Source of the DNA: JBBROS01 sp038229135
GTDB lineage: Bacteria > Pseudomonadota > Alphaproteobacteria > Acetobacterales > Acetobacteraceae
Reading direction: 5' to 3'
Assembly (NCBI GenBank): GCA_038229135.1
Contig: JBBROS010000005.1
Location: 55,096 to 119,095, forward strand
DNA length: 64,000 nt
The notes under the pieces were generated by a model. That model saw only the letters and a list, made by a program, of their open reading frames with translations. It made no database searches and was not told the DNA's origin. Shown piece after piece: positions 23,100 through 32,633 of this stretch. Every line of letters begins with the position of its first letter. The first letter of the stretch is position 1. The translations under genes were made by a program, and so were the position numbers.

Positions 23100-24080
23100 A
23101 TGAACAACCCTGTTACGGCGCTTACCGACAAGCTGAGCGCGATCTTCCAGGGCTTCTTCTACATCCTGCCCAACATCGGCATCGGCGTCGCGGTGCTCGG
23201 GCTCTTCGTCGTGGCAGGTTGGGCAGCGCGGCGAAGCATCGCGAGCGTGTTCCGCACCCGCGACCGCACGGACCTGGGCGTGCTGCTGGGCGGCTTTGCC
23301 AAGTGGGCGCTGCTGCTGTTCGGCGTGCTGGTGGCTTCGACGATCATCTTCCCGTCGGTGAAGCCGGCCGACCTGTTCTCCGCGCTGGGCATTGGCTCCG
23401 TCGCCATCGGCTTCGCGTTCAAGGACATTCTGCAGAACTGGCTGTCGGGGCTGCTGATCCTGTATCGCCAGCCGTTCCGCCGCGGCGACCAGATCCGGTC
23501 TGGTGAGTTCGAGGGCACGGTCGAGGCCATTGAGGCGCGGGCGACCCTGCTGCGGACCTACGACGGCCAGCGCGTCGTAATCCCAAACAGCGACATCTAC
23601 ACCCGGGCGGTGACGGTGCGGACGGCGTTCCCGAATTCCCGCTCGGAATACGACGTAGGCATTGGCTACGGGGACGACGTGGAACGGGCGTGCCAGGTGA
23701 TCCGGGAGTCCCTGGGCCGGGTGTCGGGGGTGGAGGGCGACCCGGCGCCGGAGGCGATCCCCTGGGAGCTGGCCGGCTCCTCCGTCAACATCCGGGTCCG
23801 CTGGTGGTGCAAGTCGGCGCGCGCCGACGTTGTCCGCACGCGCGGGGCGGTCATCGCCGCCATCAAAAGCGACCTGGGCGGGGCAGGCATAGATCTGCCG
23901 TTCCCGACAAGGGTGGTGCTGCTGCACGACCAGACCGAGGCCACGGACGGCATCCGCACCCGCCAGCGCGAGGGCTGGCCCGCTGGCGTCCAGCCGCCGG
24001 AGCCGCGGCACCTGAACCTGGTGACGGTTCGCCATGCGGTCTGCCCGGAGTGCGGCGGCGCGCGGCCGTCGGGCGAATGA
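23100..24080 (+). CDS. MscS-type mechanosensitive ion channel
   Basis: 326 residues. Three transmembrane helices (about residues 15-40, 58-82, 88-110) lead into the pore-lining segment GIGSVAIGFAFKDILQNWLSG, shown here for its Ala/Gly packing pattern, and the cytoplasmic beta domain (RRGDQIRSGEFEGTVEAIEARATLLRT). It would open on membrane tension to release solutes. Starts the + strand run mscS-antiporter-GH15 relic-cax; the next gene overlaps its stop as ATGA. A CxxC near the C-terminus (VCPECGG) is unusual for MscS. Confidence 0.9.
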   Translation: MNNPVTALTDKLSAIFQGFFYILPNIGIGVAVLGLFVVAGWAARRSIASVFRTRDRTDLGVLLGGFAKWALLLFGVLVASTIIFPSVKPADLFSALGIGSVAIGFAFKDILQNWLSGLLILYRQPFRRGDQIRSGEFEGTVEAIEARATLLRTYDGQRVVIPNSDIYTRAVTVRTAFPNSRSEYDVGIGYGDDVERACQVIRESLGRVSGVEGDPAPEAIPWELAGSSVNIRVRWWCKSARADVVRTRGAVIAAIKSDLGGAGIDLPFPTRVVLLHDQTEATDGIRTRQREGWPAGVQPPEPRHLNLVTVRHAVCPECGGARPSGE

Positions 24081-25357
24081 CGCCCGACCTTTGGCTGCTG
24101 CTGTTGTGCGGCTTCGGCCTGCTCGTGGCTTTGGGCGCCACGTCCGGCGTGGTCAACGAGTTGCTGTGGGTGTCGGAGCCGCTGGCCTGCGCGGCGGCCG
24201 GAGTGGCGCTGGGTCCGCTCGGCGCCGGCCTGCTGCACCTGGACCCGTCCGCGAGCACGCTCGATGCAGGCATCCTGAGGGAGGCCGCGCGCTTCACGCT
24301 GGCCGTCGCCGTGACAGGGGCGGCGATGCGCCTACCGGCTTACTGGTTGCGGCGGAACTGGCGTGGGCTGGCGGTCTCACTCGGGCCGGGGATGCTGCTG
24401 ATGTGGGGGGCGGGCGCGCTGGTCACCTCGCTGTCGCTCGGCCTGCCAGTGCTGCTGTGCCTGGTGGTGGGCGCCGCCATAGCCCCGACCGACCCGGTGC
24501 TGTCCGCCCCCATCCTGACCGGCAGGCTCGCCGAGCGCGCGGTGCCCGGCCCGCTCCGCCACGCCATGACGGCCGAGAGCGGCATCAACGACGGGCTTGG
24601 GCTGCCGCTGGTGATGCTCCCGGTCCTGCTGCTCACTCATCCGGTGGCGGAGGCCGGCCGGGACTGGCTGCTCCGCGTTCTGCTATGGGAGATCGGCGGC
24701 GCCGTGCTGGTTGGCGCCGCCGCGGGGTGGCTGACGGCGCGGGCGCTGACCTGGGCGCGCAAGCGCGAGGACGCGGACCCTGCGTCGCTGCTGACGGTCA
24801 CGATCTCCCTCGCGCTCGCGACAACGGCTGGCGTGCGCCTGCTGGGCGGTGACGAGGTGCTGGCCGCCTTTGTGGCCGGCACCGTGCTGAACAACAGCCA
24901 CCGCGCGTTCAAGGTCGAGAAGCACCACGAGCGGTTCAGCGAGGCACTGGGGCGGTTCTTCGACTTGCCGATCATGATCCTATTCGGCGCGGCGATCCCC
25001 TGGGCCGGCTGGCGCGGCATGGGATGGGCGGGCGCCGCCTTTGCCATCGGCATCCTGCTGCTGCGCCGGCTGCCGGCCTGGCTGCTGCTAAGGCGCCTGA
25101 TGCCCTGGACGCGCACGGCCGGCAGCGCCGCCTTCGCCGGATGGTTCGGGCCGATTGGGGCGGCGGCGTTGTTCTACGCCATGATGATCCAGGACGAGAC
25201 CGGGTCGTCGGAACTATGGCCGGCGATCAGCCTGGCCGTCGGCGCGTCGGTGGTAGCGCACGGCATCACCAGCACGCCGCTGACCCGGCGGTTCGGACGC
25301 GGCAGGCCGGCCAACGCGGACCAGAAGCCGCCTCTACCGGCGGCACAGCACGGATGA
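24077..25357 (+). CDS. Cation:proton antiporter (CPA1/NhaP type)
   Basis: 426 residues, about 12 hydrophobic helices. The ion-binding region of CPA antiporters is visible as GAAIAPTDPVLSAPI and AESGINDGLGLPLVM (the TD and ND residues). It would exchange Na+ or K+ for protons. Its start codon overlaps the mscS stop (ATGA), so the two are translationally coupled, which makes sense for a joint osmotic and pH response. The C-terminal tail is short, without the regulatory TrkA domain seen in some relatives. Confidence 0.88.
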   Translation: MTPDLWLLLLCGFGLLVALGATSGVVNELLWVSEPLACAAAGVALGPLGAGLLHLDPSASTLDAGILREAARFTLAVAVTGAAMRLPAYWLRRNWRGLAVSLGPGMLLMWGAGALVTSLSLGLPVLLCLVVGAAIAPTDPVLSAPILTGRLAERAVPGPLRHAMTAESGINDGLGLPLVMLPVLLLTHPVAEAGRDWLLRVLLWEIGGAVLVGAAAGWLTARALTWARKREDADPASLLTVTISLALATTAGVRLLGGDEVLAAFVAGTVLNNSHRAFKVEKHHERFSEALGRFFDLPIMILFGAAIPWAGWRGMGWAGAAFAIGILLLRRLPAWLLLRRLMPWTRTAGSAAFAGWFGPIGAAALFYAMMIQDETGSSELWPAISLAVGASVVAHGITSTPLTRRFGRGRPANADQKPPLPAAQHG

Positions 25358-25378
25358 GCCGATAACCTGGGAGCGCAC

Positions 25379-25627
25379 ATGGCCGCACGGACCGAGGACT
25401 ACGCCCTGACCGGTAATTGGGAGACCGCGGCGCTGCTTGGAGTATCCAATGACGTGACGCTGCTGGCCGAGGAGTACGACCCTCATGCCGGCCGCATGTT
25501 GGGCAACTTCCCGCAGGCGATATCGCATGTCGGCTTGGTGAACACCGCCCTGAACCACACCCGACAGGCTGGCCCAGCGGAGAACCGCAGCGCCGCCGAG
25601 CTCCCTGCAGCGGCGGACGCGACATGA
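25379..25627 (+). pseudogene. C-terminal remnant of a GH15 glucoamylase/trehalase-like protein
   Basis: An 82-codon frame whose middle reads LLAEEYDPHAGRMLGNFPQ and AISHVGLVNTALN, the conserved last segment of family-15 glycoside hydrolases. Those enzymes exceed 600 residues, so the catalytic domain is gone; the flanking residues on both sides look random. It lies between two antiporter genes and its end overlaps the cax start, so it may still be translated as part of the operon, but with no expected activity. Confidence 0.6.
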
Positions 25628-26748
25628 CCGGCGCCGACGGGTACGGTCGGGTAAGGGGTGGGTTGGCCGCGCTGAAGCTGCCCCTCGCCCTTCTGGCCGT
25701 CGTGCCGGTCGCGCCCGTCCTGGCCTACCTTACGGACCTGGGGCCGGTCTGGGTGTTCGTCTCGGGCGCGCTGGGGGTTGCCGTGCTGGCCGACTGGGTG
25801 CGCCGGTCCACGGAGCAGTTGGCCGAGCATGTCGGCCCGGCCATCGGCGGCCTGCTGACCATCAGCTTTGGCAGCCTCGCGGAGGTCATTCTGGCGCTGT
25901 TCGTGCTGGCGGAGGGAAAGACTGATGTGGTACGGGCGCAGATCACCGGCTCGATCATCGGCACGAGCCTGCTAGGGTTGGGCTTGGCGATCGTGGTGGG
26001 CGGGATCGGGCGGGACCGGCAGACCTTCAAGCGCGAGCGCGCCGGTCAGTTGTCGAGCATGCTGATCCTGGTCGTGATTGCCCTGTTGCTTCCCGCGGTG
26101 TTCGACATCACGGAGCGCAGGGTGGCCGGGCCGCAGCAGCTCGCCATCACCGATGAGCAGCTCAGCGTCGGGGTCTCGGTCGTGCTGCTGGCGCTTTACG
26201 GGGCCAACCTGGTCTACACGCTCATCACCCACCGCGGCGTGTTCGCGTCCAAGGAGGTCGACGCAGAGGGTGGCAGTGGAGGCGCTTGGTCGCTGTGGGC
26301 CGCCGGCGGGGTGCTGGTGGCAGCGACCGCCGCTATCGCGCTGGAGGCGGAGCTGGTGTCGGGCGCGCTGGAGGGGACGGCAGGGTCCTTCGGCCTCACA
26401 CCCGTCTTCATGGGAGTGGTCGTGCTGGCCCTGGTCGGCACTGCGGCCGATCTGTTCGCCGCGGCCTGGTTCGCCCGGCAGGACAAAATGGGTCTGGCGA
26501 TCAGCATCTGCATCGGCTCGGCGATCCAGGTCGCCCTGGTTGTCGCGCCTTTGCTCGTCCTGGCGTCCTGGGCATTGGGAAAGCCGATGACGCTCGTGTT
26601 CGACAGCCCGCTGGACCTGTTCGCCATCGCCGGCACGGTGTTCATCGTCAACGCCATCGCGAGTGACGGCGAGACGACGTGGTTCGAAGGCGTGCTGCTG
26701 CTCGGCGTCTATGTCCTGCTCGGCCTCGCCTTCTTCTTCGTGGGGTGA
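25624..26748 (+). CDS. Calcium/cation:proton antiporter (CaCA superfamily, Cax/ChaA-like)
   Basis: 374 residues with about 11 hydrophobic helices in two halves joined by an acidic linker (EVDAEGGSGG). Each half has an alpha-repeat: GGLLTISFGSLAEVILALF with its GSLAE core, and VVLALVGTAADLFAAAWF, the counterparts of the GNxxE and related motifs of Ca2+/H+ antiporters. It would expel Ca2+ or another cation using the proton gradient. ATG overlaps the end of the GH15 relic. Confidence 0.88.
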   Translation: MTGADGYGRVRGGLAALKLPLALLAVVPVAPVLAYLTDLGPVWVFVSGALGVAVLADWVRRSTEQLAEHVGPAIGGLLTISFGSLAEVILALFVLAEGKTDVVRAQITGSIIGTSLLGLGLAIVVGGIGRDRQTFKRERAGQLSSMLILVVIALLLPAVFDITERRVAGPQQLAITDEQLSVGVSVVLLALYGANLVYTLITHRGVFASKEVDAEGGSGGAWSLWAAGGVLVAATAAIALEAELVSGALEGTAGSFGLTPVFMGVVVLALVGTAADLFAAAWFARQDKMGLAISICIGSAIQVALVVAPLLVLASWALGKPMTLVFDSPLDLFAIAGTVFIVNAIASDGETTWFEGVLLLGVYVLLGLAFFFVG

Positions 26749-27027
26749 CGCGGATGGCACGGCAAACAACATGCGGGGCAGAACGGTTCTGCTCCTGTCG
26801 GTCGCCCGGTGGAGGCGGGGTGAGGTTGCCCAAGCTCTCGCTGCTGCAGCTCAAGCCGCAGGTCGCGGGTCGCCTGATCTGAAGAGGCACCGGCTACGAA
26901 CGATGCTGATCGAGCAAAAACCCGTGCCGTCGTGATCACGGTGGCCCATTCTGAGTAGTTTCCGACCCTGCTCCATCCCGCCCCTAAAACCATAAGACTG
27001 ATCACGCGAAATCAACGGGAGCAGGCG

Positions 27028-28455
27028 ATGTCTCTTCACCAAAGCGTCGACGCGAAGCCCGCGATCAATGCAGACATCTACGGCACCAACGCGGCGGACA
27101 AGCCGGTGCCGAAGTATAAGATGGGCGAAGGCGAGCTGCGGCCGGACGTGGCCCATGCTCTAGTACGCGACGAGCTGTTCCTGGACGGCAACGCGCGCCA
27201 GAACCTGGCGACGTTCTGCCAAACGTGGCTCGACGAGCCGGTGCACGACCTCATGAACCTGTCGATCGACAAGAACATGATCGACAAGGATGAATACCCG
27301 GCGACGGCCGAGATCGAGAACCGCTGCGTGCACATCCTGGCCGACCTGTGGCACTCGCCCGAGGCGGCCGACACCATCGGGTGCTCGACCACAGGCAGCA
27401 GCGAAGCCTGCATGCTGGGCGGCCTGGCGCTGAAGTGGAAATGGCGGGAGCGGATGCGGGCCGCGGGCAAGCCGGCCGACAAGCCGAACATCGTGACGGG
27501 TCCGGTGCAGGTCTGCTGGCATAAGTTCGCCCGCTACTTCGACGTCGAGCTGCGCGAGATCCCGCTGGAGCGCGGCCGTATCGGCATGACACCCGAGACC
27601 ATGCTGCGGCACGTCGACGAGAACACCATCGCGGTCATGCCGACATTCGGCGTCACTTTCACCTGCCACTATGAGCCGGTGGCGGAGCTCGCCGCTGCGC
27701 TGGACAAGTTGCAATTGGAGACCGGACTCGACATCCCGATGCATGTCGATGCAGCATCAGGCGGCTTCGTCGCACCGTTCATCGAGCCGGACCTTGTGTG
27801 GGACTTCCGCATCCCCCGGGTCAAGTCGATCAATGCCTCGGGCCACAAATATGGCTTGGCCCCGCTCGGCGTTGGTTGGGTCATCTGGCGGGACCGCAGC
27901 GACCTGCCGGAGGACCTGGTCTTTTACGTCAACTACCTGGGCGGCAACATGCCCACCTTCGCGCTGAACTTCTCGAGGCCTGCGGGCCAGATCATAGCGC
28001 AGTACTACCTGTTTCTGCGGCTCGGCCGCGCGGGCTACGCCCGTATCCAGCGCAACGGCTACGACACCGCGCAGCATATCGGGCGGGAGATCGTGAAGCT
28101 CGGCCCGTTTGAGCTGTTCTTCGACGGCACGAGTACGAAGGGCATCCCTGCGATTTCCTGGGTCGTGAAGGCCGGCGCCGATCCGGGCTACTCCCTGTTC
28201 GAGCTGTCGGACCGCCTGCGCGTCCGCGGTTGGCAGGTTGCCGCCTACACCATGCCTGCCAACCTGCAGGATGTGGTGCTGATGCGCGTGCTGGTCCGGC
28301 ACGGGTTCAGCCGAGACATGGCGGACATGCTGCTGGAAGACATCGCGCGGGCGATCGACCATCTGCACAAGCATCCGCTGCGATCCCCGCCCACGCCTGG
28401 CGAGGCGACCACCTTCACCCACCACGCCGTGCCGAAAGAGCTCCTACCGGCGTGA
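27028..28455 (+). CDS. gadB: Glutamate decarboxylase
   Basis: 475-residue PLP enzyme that converts glutamate to GABA and CO2, consuming a cytoplasmic proton. The PLP lysine is Lys274 in INASGHKYGLAPLG; the substrate/PLP region HVDAASGGFVAPF and the N-terminal NLATFCQTW and GCSTTGSSEA motifs match bacterial GadA/B. The C-terminal end has the TTFTHHAVPKE stretch with the His that in E. coli GadB plugs the site at neutral pH. The ATG has a GGGAG site upstream. Followed after 49 bp by an AspT-type exchanger, suggesting an acid-resistance pair. Confidence 0.95.
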   Translation: MSLHQSVDAKPAINADIYGTNAADKPVPKYKMGEGELRPDVAHALVRDELFLDGNARQNLATFCQTWLDEPVHDLMNLSIDKNMIDKDEYPATAEIENRCVHILADLWHSPEAADTIGCSTTGSSEACMLGGLALKWKWRERMRAAGKPADKPNIVTGPVQVCWHKFARYFDVELREIPLERGRIGMTPETMLRHVDENTIAVMPTFGVTFTCHYEPVAELAAALDKLQLETGLDIPMHVDAASGGFVAPFIEPDLVWDFRIPRVKSINASGHKYGLAPLGVGWVIWRDRSDLPEDLVFYVNYLGGNMPTFALNFSRPAGQIIAQYYLFLRLGRAGYARIQRNGYDTAQHIGREIVKLGPFELFFDGTSTKGIPAISWVVKAGADPGYSLFELSDRLRVRGWQVAAYTMPANLQDVVLMRVLVRHGFSRDMADMLLEDIARAIDHLHKHPLRSPPTPGEATTFTHHAVPKELLPA

Positions 28456-28504
28456 ACCCCGTTTCGCGGCGCCGGGCCACCACAGCAGCATCGAGGGCGC
28501 GGCA

Positions 28505-30226
28505 ATGACCTGGTTCCTGAACTTCTTGCACGGCCAGCCTTTGATGCTGCTGTTCCTCTCTCTCGGCCTGGGGACGCTGCTGGGCCGGGTGAGGGTGGGC
28601 ATTCTCACGCTCGGGTCCACGGCGAGCACGCTGCTGGTCGGGCTATTGATTTCGGCTGCGGTCTATTTCGGCACCGGGCAGCGCTTCACTGTGCCGCGCG
28701 AGATCGACACGATCTTCCTGCAGCTGTTCATCTTCGCCATCGGGCTCAAGCTCGGGCCACAGTTCTTCTCCGGGCTGAAGCAGGAGGGCTACCACCTCGT
28801 CGCTATCGGAGTGATCACCGCCACCTTGAACTTCGCGATCGTCGTGGCCTGCGCGCGGCTGCTGCACTTCGCACCGGGGTTCGCCTCGGGTACGATCTCG
28901 GGCAGCTACACGATCACAGCCGTCATCGGCATCGCGTCGGGCGCGGTGGATTCCGGCGCCTACGCCTTGCCGGCCGGGATGACGGCAGCAATGGTCAAGG
29001 CCAACATCGCCGCCGGCTATGCCGCGACCTACATCACCTCCACCTTGTTCTGCATCCTGATGATCCGTTATTTGCCGACGATCTTCGGCATCGACCCGGT
29101 TGCTGCCGCCATCAAAACCAAGGCGAGCTTCGGCGGCGGCAGCGATGCAGCACTGCCCGGCACCAACGACGAGTTTCTGATCGGCTATCAACCCACCGAT
29201 ATCCGGGCCTATAGCGTCCAGAACGCCAAGGTCATCGGCAAGCAGGTGCTGACCCTTTCAGCGACGCACGATCGGTCGGTGCTGCGGCTGCGGCGCAATG
29301 GCGCCGAGCTCGCACTGGCCGATAATCCGGTGCTTGCGGCAAACGACGTGGTCTCGATGTTCGAGACCGTCGGCCAGCAGATTCTCGAAGAGGGCGCCAT
29401 CGGCCGCGAAGTGAACGACGAAGCAGCGCGCGACGTGCGCATGACGGTCGCGGAGATCGTCATCCTGAACACCACGACCCCGACCCTGACGCTCCAGGCG
29501 CTGCACGAGAAAGGGACGGATTACGGCCTGTTCGTGAAGGCGCTGTTCCGCCGGGCGCAGCAGATGCCGATGCTGCCGAAGACGGAGCTGCTGAAAGGTG
29601 ACGTGCTTCGTGTCTATGGGTCGGTCCAGTCGGTGGAGACAGCCGGGATGAAGCTCGGCGCCGTGCTGCGACCCTCGACCACCACCGACATCGCGACGCT
29701 CGCCTTCGGCATCGTCTTCGGGTTCCTGATCGGTGTCCTGTCGGTGCGCGTTTTCGGCATCCCGTTCGGCCTGGGCACGTCGGGTGGCGTGATCCTGTCG
29801 GGCATCATCATCGGTACGATCCGGACCTACTGGCCTCGCTTCGGCGGGCCGGTGCCCGAGGGCGCCCGCTCGCTGATGCAATCCATCGGTCTCGATATGT
29901 TCATAGCCGTGCTGGCGCTCAACGTTGCGCCTGATTTGATGGATGCGCTGAGCAATTGGCAGCAGCTTGCCGGCGTGTTCGCGGTCGGCCTGGTTGCAGC
30001 GCTGCTGCCGGCTTTCGTCTCCTGGTTGGTCGGGCTCTACGTGTTCCGGATGGACCCGATCATCCTGATCGGCGCCGTCGCCGGCTCGCGGAACTCCACT
30101 CCGTCGCTGAATGCGATCCAGCAGCAGGCCAAGAGCACCATGCCGTCGATCGGCTACCCCGTTCCCTACGCGCTGACCGCGACGATCGTGCTGATCTACG
30201 GCTACATTGCGATGGTGATCAGCTGA
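28505..30226 (+). CDS. AspT/YidE-type amino acid exchanger
   Basis: 573 residues. Two membrane halves of about five helices each flank two cytoplasmic TrkA-C-like domains (about residues 235-390). The conserved glycine-rich motifs SGSYTITAVIGIASGA and AVAGSRNSTPSLNA, one in each half, are those of the aspartate:alanine exchanger (AAEx) family. Known members swap an amino acid for its decarboxylation product, so next to gadB a glutamate:GABA exchange is plausible, replacing the usual GadC. That specificity is inference from the neighbour only. Confidence 0.88.
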   Translation: MTWFLNFLHGQPLMLLFLSLGLGTLLGRVRVGILTLGSTASTLLVGLLISAAVYFGTGQRFTVPREIDTIFLQLFIFAIGLKLGPQFFSGLKQEGYHLVAIGVITATLNFAIVVACARLLHFAPGFASGTISGSYTITAVIGIASGAVDSGAYALPAGMTAAMVKANIAAGYAATYITSTLFCILMIRYLPTIFGIDPVAAAIKTKASFGGGSDAALPGTNDEFLIGYQPTDIRAYSVQNAKVIGKQVLTLSATHDRSVLRLRRNGAELALADNPVLAANDVVSMFETVGQQILEEGAIGREVNDEAARDVRMTVAEIVILNTTTPTLTLQALHEKGTDYGLFVKALFRRAQQMPMLPKTELLKGDVLRVYGSVQSVETAGMKLGAVLRPSTTTDIATLAFGIVFGFLIGVLSVRVFGIPFGLGTSGGVILSGIIIGTIRTYWPRFGGPVPEGARSLMQSIGLDMFIAVLALNVAPDLMDALSNWQQLAGVFAVGLVAALLPAFVSWLVGLYVFRMDPIILIGAVAGSRNSTPSLNAIQQQAKSTMPSIGYPVPYALTATIVLIYGYIAMVIS

Positions 30227-30363
30227 GGCCGTGGTGATGCAACGCCGCGTGCCACGCAACAGATGCGCCCGCGACGGGCTTACTGGAACATGTGTCCCGA
30301 GATAAGGCTGGGCGTCGGGCGCGCCCAGCAGCGCTGCCAGGTATCACTGGATTCACCAGCATT

Positions 30364-31362
30364 TCATTGACCTGGCCGTTCTAGCACGCTTTCGACATAG
30401 GCCATGCGGACCACCACCAGGCTTGCAGCCATGACGGGCGTAGCCAAGACGAGACCCAAAGGTCCAAACAGCGCGCCCAGCACGGTTTGCGAGAACAAGG
30501 TCAGCGCCGGCGGGAGCGATACTGTCCGCCGCTGGATGAGAGGCGCGATCACGTTGCCCTCGAGCGTCTGCACGGCGACGAACAGCCCTGCCACCCATAG
30601 CGCCTGATGTGGGGACTCGCCGAACGCCACCAGCACCGCAGGCACCGCCCCGGCCAGCGCGCCGATGAACGGCACGAAATTCAGCAGCCCAGCGAACAGC
30701 GCCAGTGTCAGCGCCAGTGGCACGTCCAGCACGTATAGTCCGGCGCCGATCAGCACGGCCACGGCGAGCATGTCCACGAGTTGTCCCAGAAACCAGAGCT
30801 GCAGCGCCCGACCGGTCGCATCCAGCACCTCCCGTCCCCGAGCGCGCGCCCGAAGCGGGAGCAGCCGCAATGCGCCGTCCACGTAAGAACTGGGCGTAGC
30901 AGCAATGAACAGGGCCGCCACCGCCACCAGCAGCGCGGTTCCGCCGATACCGACAGCCGAGCGTGCGAACCCGGTCAGATAGCCGCCGACGCTGGTCAAC
31001 GAGGACTCGACCGCATCCCGCGCCTGCGTGGTCAGCCGGTTGCCCCACTCCGTCTGGCCCAGGCGGCGCCACACCTCCTGCCCCCGCGCGCCGAACTGGT
31101 CGCCAAGGTCCACAGCCTGGGCAGCGATCACCCCGCCCCGCCACCAGCCGAAGAGCGCGAGCGCCAGCAGCCCCGCGGCCACCACCAGGGCGAGGCACCA
31201 GCCGGACCCTACCGCGATTGCCGCACTCAGCCGGTCGGCCGCGAAACGCAGCACACAGGCGATCAGTATGGCCGCGAACGCGAGCAACAGCACATCCCGC
31301 AATGCCCAAGCTGCCAACAGTATTGCCGCGCCCACTGCGACGGCCCTGAAAGTCCCGTCCAT
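30364..31362 (-). CDS. AI-2E family transporter (PerM/TqsA-like)
   Basis: 332 residues with about eight hydrophobic helices, an amphipathic region in the middle (residues 75-130), and the C-terminal pattern FAGLLNFVPFIGALAGAVPA and GNVIAPLIQRR that defines the AI-2E/PerM family. Members export small solutes or sodium; the autoinducer role is shown only for a few. The ATG chosen gives a normal N-terminus; an in-frame TTG at 31434 would overlap the upstream host-attachment gene by 23 bp. Minus strand, oriented against the gadB-aspT operon. Confidence 0.85.
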   Translation of the reverse strand: MDGTFRAVAVGAAILLAAWALRDVLLLAFAAILIACVLRFAADRLSAAIAVGSGWCLALVVAAGLLALALFGWWRGGVIAAQAVDLGDQFGARGQEVWRRLGQTEWGNRLTTQARDAVESSLTSVGGYLTGFARSAVGIGGTALLVAVAALFIAATPSSYVDGALRLLPLRARARGREVLDATGRALQLWFLGQLVDMLAVAVLIGAGLYVLDVPLALTLALFAGLLNFVPFIGALAGAVPAVLVAFGESPHQALWVAGLFVAVQTLEGNVIAPLIQRRTVSLPPALTLFSQTVLGALFGPLGLVLATPVMAASLVVVRMAYVESVLERPGQ

Positions 31363-31411
31363 GCCGCGCAGCGGGTCGCGCCTGCCAGCGTCCCGCGGTG
31401 GAGGCTGCGTG

Positions 31412-31813
31412 CTAATGGGAGAGCGCCCTCTCAATGTCCTGTATCGGGCTGTTCGTGAAATCCTTGGCGATGGTGCGAACGATGCTCGCCTCTGTCGTCT
31501 TGCTCATGCACTTCCGCACTTGGCCAAGCGTTTGCGGGTCCAGAACCAAAATCAGGTGCTTGCACTCGCGGTCGTCAAGCATGGCGGACAACGCCTGGCC
31601 AAGCTGCTTGGCAAAGGTGGCTTCATCGGTCTGCCGCGGCGTCTGCTCCTCCGGGCGCGATCCGGACGGGCCTTCCTTGGCCAGGTCATGGGGAGAGAGG
31701 CGCCTCACCTCCTGCAGTGCGAGTGTGCCGCCCGACCCGGCATTACGGAACAGTCGGCCGCTCCGCCCGTCCGCGACGACGATGTATGTATCAGCAGGGA
31801 TCAGGTTGGACAT
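31412..31813 (-). CDS. Host-attachment family protein (eRF1-like fold)
   Basis: 133 residues. YIVVADGRSGRLFRNAG at the start and AMLDDRECKHLILVLDPQTLG in the centre match the 'host attachment protein' family, named from an Agrobacterium gene and related in fold to release-factor-like (baeRF) domains. The actual function is unknown; members often accompany stress genes. An AAGGAG site lies seven bases before the ATG. Upstream of the AI-2E transporter gene, with only a 49-bp gap, so probably co-transcribed. Confidence 0.85.
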   Translation of the reverse strand: MSNLIPADTYIVVADGRSGRLFRNAGSGGTLALQEVRRLSPHDLAKEGPSGSRPEEQTPRQTDEATFAKQLGQALSAMLDDRECKHLILVLDPQTLGQVRKCMSKTTEASIVRTIAKDFTNSPIQDIERALSH

Positions 31814-32017
31814 CGGTGTTCTCCTTCGACGGCTTTCCGCCGGCTTTGTGCTACGAAATGGCGCTGAGCCGGCCTGCGGTAGGACCCGACCGGCCCAGCG
31901 TCGACAGAGCGGCACATCGCTCCTCTGCTCAGGCCGTAGCGCAGGCCGATTTCGCTCAACGGGGCACTGCCGCAATGCCGGGCCCGGATGGTGCTGCCGT
32001 TGCGGCGGCACCCAGCT

Positions 32018-32212
32018 TCATGGTGTCGAGCACCGACCCAATCCGCCATGCGGCGTCACGGGTGTCCGGGAAGGAGGCTGGTAACCGTATTGGCCCCCGG
32101 TTGCCGGGTTGCACGGCTGCGAGGGCTGTTGCTGGGCGAGGGCTGGAGCCACGGTCGAAACGGCGATCACAATGATGGCCCGCGGGACGCTCGGACGAAT
32201 GCTTCGTGACAT
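32018..32212 (-). CDS. Small exported protein of unknown function
   Basis: 64 residues. A clear signal peptide (MSRSIRPSVPRAIIVIAVS then TVAPALA) is followed by a short proline-, glutamine- and glycine-rich mature part with two cysteines (one near QPCNPATGG, one at GRCSTP), which could form a disulphide. A GGAG site precedes the ATG by seven bases. No family recognised. It stands alone between the host-attachment gene and the decayed polyol genes. Confidence 0.55.
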   Translation of the reverse strand: MSRSIRPSVPRAIIVIAVSTVAPALAQQQPSQPCNPATGGQYGYQPPSRTPVTPHGGLGRCSTP

Positions 32213-32435
32213 GGCAGTCTCCGAATGATGAGGGAAGGCCAGCGTTGCCTCCATGTATTCTTGCTTTCCCAACGGTCGTCTCGCCGGCAAGGTTGCGCTC
32301 ACCCCGACAGCAAGCGGCACTTTGTCGGCCACCAGCCGGACTTCGACCAGCAGTGGCTTGGACTGTGGCCGCGGGGCGGCTACCAAGCTTTTGTGGCGCG
32401 TGCCATTTCGCCGTGCCCCAAGAGCGGCTGAGCGG

Positions 32436-32633
32436 GACGGTGCGATCGACGTCCATCACCCGCTGGCGGCCGAATTGGCAGCCCGGGCCAAGCAGGGCGG
32501 CGAAGATCCAGGACCGCTGCTGGCCATGACGGCTCTGTTCGGCGCGCTTGGGCAGCAGCAGACGCTGGTGCGGCCGGTGGCGGGCTGGCTGTCGGCGCTG
32601 TATCGGGAAGGCGGCCCGGGCGCTGGAGTTCTG
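32436..32633 (+). pseudogene. Probable C-terminal remnant of a mannitol-dehydrogenase-type polyol dehydrogenase
   Basis: About 65 codons (AIDVHHPLAAELAARAKQ, then LLAMTALFGALG) resemble the end of long-chain mannitol/polyol dehydrogenases. There is no upstream domain and no stop before the AraC-like remnant, with which it is in the same frame. Its place just before an AraC-type regulator and a polyol substrate-binding protein supports the reading as part of a decayed polyol locus. The similarity is judged by eye and is only moderate. Confidence 0.4.
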
